64,000 nucleotides of DNA from contig NZ_JXYA01000041.1 of the NCBI RefSeq assembly GCF_000967655.1, forward strand, positions 48,998 through 112,997. Direction: 5' to 3'. The notes beneath the pieces are model-generated. The model was given only the letters and a program-made list of their open reading frames with translations. It was not told where the DNA came from and ran no database searches. Below, piece after piece: positions 63,801 through 64,000 of this stretch (position 1 is its first letter; each line of letters begins with the position of its first letter). The stretch comes from Pseudoalteromonas rubra (GTDB lineage: Bacteria; Pseudomonadota; Gammaproteobacteria; Enterobacterales; Alteromonadaceae). The translations under genes and the position numbers were made by a program.

Positions 63801-64000
63801 CCAGCTGGCCTTCGCTGTTCCAGCACACTAAGTCGCCACTGCGATACATGCGGCTGCCATCATTCATAAACGGGTCGGCCACAAAGCGCTCGGCGCTCAG
63901 GTCGGCACGGTTAACATACCCCCGTGCCAGACCCGTACCGGCGATATAAAGCTCTCCGGCCACACCCGGTGGGCACAGATTCAGTGCCCGGTCGAGTACA
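57841..64000 (-). CDS. Non-ribosomal peptide synthetase, terminal part (5' end outside window)
   Basis: The frame is open through the right edge, so about 2,050 C-terminal residues are visible. Domain order is: the end of an adenylation domain; carrier T1 (FFALGGDSILSLQ, codon near 63357); epimerisation (IHHLAVDGVSW, EGHGREPWNDEVDLSRTVGWF split over about 63200-61900); condensation (HHILTDGWS near 61430); adenylation (TSGSTGNPKG near 59980); carrier T2 (FFALGGDSISGLK near 58815); and thioesterase (GWSLGG near 58440). Hand-read specificity positions of the full A domain are D-G-E-V-Y-F-G-V-T. Glu at position 239 is often seen with cationic substrates. A terminal TE means this is the end of the assembly line. 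Confidence 0.95.
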   Translation of the reverse strand, partial: VLDRALNLCPPGVAGELYIAGTGLARGYVNRADLSAERFVADPFMNDGSRMYRSGDLVCWNSEGQLDYLGRTDHQVKIRGFRIELGEIEAALYAIDGVREAVIVADRDGATQRLVGYVSGEADVELAVDALKAELAAQLPEYMVPAVIMVLDTLPLNSNGKIDRKALPKPQLNSAVQYVAPQGKAEQLLAESWQSVLGVAQVGRDDNFFALGGDSILSLQIIARLRQGGFSVTAKQLFELQTVARLAPVMTEHTADALPQQNVSGQVALLPIQQAFFERNMTHYQHWNQAVMLELATPLTAEQLTQQVTELLTQHDALRLRFIRDAAGQWQQSYRDVSADMAAQSIWYQRASISELSDIAEQAQRSLDLENGPLLRVVHVSLDDGTARLLLVIHHLAVDGVSWRILLEDLTTLWQSEQAQLGAKSHSYQFWAQQIQSYASAHPAEYAYWQEMATPQTRFPELNPAGSRQYQAADISTLILDTATTTALLTQAGQTYRTQVNDLLLSALSEALYRWTAQTEHQINLEGHGREPWNDEVDLSRTVGWFTSLFPVLLTRLPELSDTIKYNKEQLRGIPNKGVGYGAFRYYGSASQRSELAAQTPAEIEFNYLGQLDNVASKEAGWRPATESTGTAWDPNYEMDTELSITAQVTEGQLQVLVRYAPQRVPAQQVEIFTAHLQGALEEVVAQCAVAEATFTPSDLPLSGLSQAQIDNLPLALEHVSTLYPLSPMQQGMLFQSLYQGGETYVNQSCFMVTGLDMARFKAAWQQVVDRHDTLRTGFVDVDGISLQYVAQSAELDWQVLDWRDRAVSEVELKAFARQESRRGFDLQGEPGLSRMRIIELSDGRHALVWTMHHILTDGWSRAAMLGEVLMAYEGQTLPPVTGQYGDYIAYLAQLDEAQNRAFWQQQLAPLEEPSYLSGTLNKPQSGQFGGFDVHLSAPEFAQLVAFCQDHRITQNTLVQGAWALLLSRYLGRDTVCFGATTSGRPNDLAGHDAIQGMFINTVPMVACVDPAQSLNDWLQAQQSTALAVREHEFTPLYDIQKLAAQSLELSREGLFDTLLVFENYPIDEAMLQQEARQTRFEVLEDREETNFPLTISFIQEDTLRLHFSYQGSELAEADVKALAAQYKTLILAMLQTPQARLSEFSLVSETQQQTLQGLGFGESITPLHSGAVEPIYLPGGAVPQLGATQYQDVVSTINRLAELTPDAEAVICDGRSYSYKVLADKSSQLAHYLREQGVRPEQRVGVALARGIDLPLAFLAILKAGAVYVPMDLSYPQERLAYMIKDSQMAHILTSDNSLDDIAGSATLHPFADIELSEQWQQPAVCPAQGAYLIYTSGSTGNPKGVLVSRASIAAHCRGIGRRYEMRPSDRELIFMSFCFDGAHERWLTVLTHGAAVVIRPERQWDLHETYQNLHQQRVSIAVFPPVFLRELAAHVEQVGNPPPVRVYCFGGDAMPQATFELAQRVLKPDFFINGYGPTETVVTPLTWKALPGSEFDAVYAPIGELVGQRQAWLLDSHLNLVLPGQVGELYLAEEIGLARGYLNRPDLTAERFVANPFANDGSRLYRTGDLVRWNEQGLMEYLGRTDHQVKIRGFRIELGEIETLLRKRPEVRQAVVVADDTPSGKRLVAYVSGHQGELPDEAALKAMLTASLPDYMVPAVIMALSDLPLNSNGKIDRKALPKAELQSEVSYVAPHNHTEALMAEIWQMVLGVAQVGRRDNFFALGGDSISGLKVISLWQQRSEQPLALKQLWQASDLAALVATMQNADNSVLQPLNPHTDKAETLYCFHEGNGLTAPYRPLAEQLTGQFNCVGVAPAANLSDINGLTALAGHYAEALMTAQPHGAFHLMGWSLGGALAVLVARTLKAQGRNVRQVYLVDSWNPCSDFAATQLNWSDWVLEWIGGAAQSVDAALHQAFVAELSEALQQDLKDADTLASWLVAHRTRFAELFNEELLLLPQQELGKLLSDGFELYRLARMTPTEHQPDYTLDGVTERAHAWWSTDADPAATAAYQTMLGSIVTATHTEDDHQQIIRAAAVQADLIAKLTQRD

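Noticed and set aside
1..64000. CRISPR arrays, tRNA and rRNA genes, prophage or integrase genes
   Set aside because: No regularly spaced repeats, no cloverleaf with CCA-type end, no rRNA-like stretch and no integrase or phage structural gene were seen.
57841..64000. Repeated NRPS A-T segments considered as a duplication or mobile repeat
   Set aside because: Similarity between the two A-T units is normal module homology in NRPS genes and needs no special explanation.

Overview
The window is dense, roughly 50% GC gammaproteobacterial chromosome. Family content points to a marine Alteromonadales bacterium, most likely Pseudoalteromonas: a five-gene ilvGMEDA operon with an attenuator, cysJIH, a lysine L-box riboswitch, PldA, an endonuclease I exoenzyme, DUF3103 and DUF2959 proteins, and a catechol siderophore locus. 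The genus is inferred from protein familiarity only; no rRNA or tRNA gene is visible.

Layout. Positions 1-5.7 kb hold housekeeping genes: rep helicase, ubiK, carbonic anhydrase, a GSTCD/METTL25-like methyltransferase and an unusual membrane-anchored NMT1-type binding protein. From 5.7 to 12.4 kb lies the branched-chain amino acid operon ilvGMEDA on the minus strand, with a leader peptide gene (ilvL, 12190-12261), an intrinsic terminator and a visible antiterminator segment. From 12.6 to 15.9 kb are a GumN-type protein, a DUF4097-like exported protein and a hybrid histidine kinase. From 16.1 to 20.4 kb a lysine riboswitch, followed by a terminator and a hairpin over the ribosome binding site, precedes dapA-dapD-lysA-like-AstE/AspA-like, a compact lysine/DAP cluster. 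At 20.5-20.7 kb is a small Cys-rich gene that looks like an orphan RiPP precursor. From 20.9 to 31.4 kb are ordinary genes (pldA, a GNAT-thioesterase fusion, dtd, proline iminopeptidase, YihY, lipoproteins, an S4 protein, a hotdog thioesterase, an LhgO-like oxidase). From 31.5 to 35.9 kb is cysJIH.

From 36.2 to 42.7 kb is the accessory stretch: a multidomain secreted nuclease, then an AT-rich patch with a small exported peptide behind a near-consensus promoter, an orphan membrane protein, a decayed IS5-type transposase, a DUF3103 protein, and a small gene with the degenerate tail of a duplicate copy beside it.

From 45.9 kb to the right edge is a siderophore locus: phosphopantetheinyl transferase, PvdE-type exporter, FhuF-type ferric reductase, then entC-entE-entB-free-standing condensation protein-entA as one tightly coupled operon, a DapE-like deacylase, a PvdA/IucD-type amine N-hydroxylase, and the 3' part of a large NRPS with visible order A(partial)-T-E-C-A-T-TE. 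Together these predict a peptide that carries 2,3-dihydroxybenzoate, probably an N-hydroxylated ornithine or lysine, and at least one D-residue. The rest of the NRPS, and probably a TonB receptor, must lie to the right of the window.
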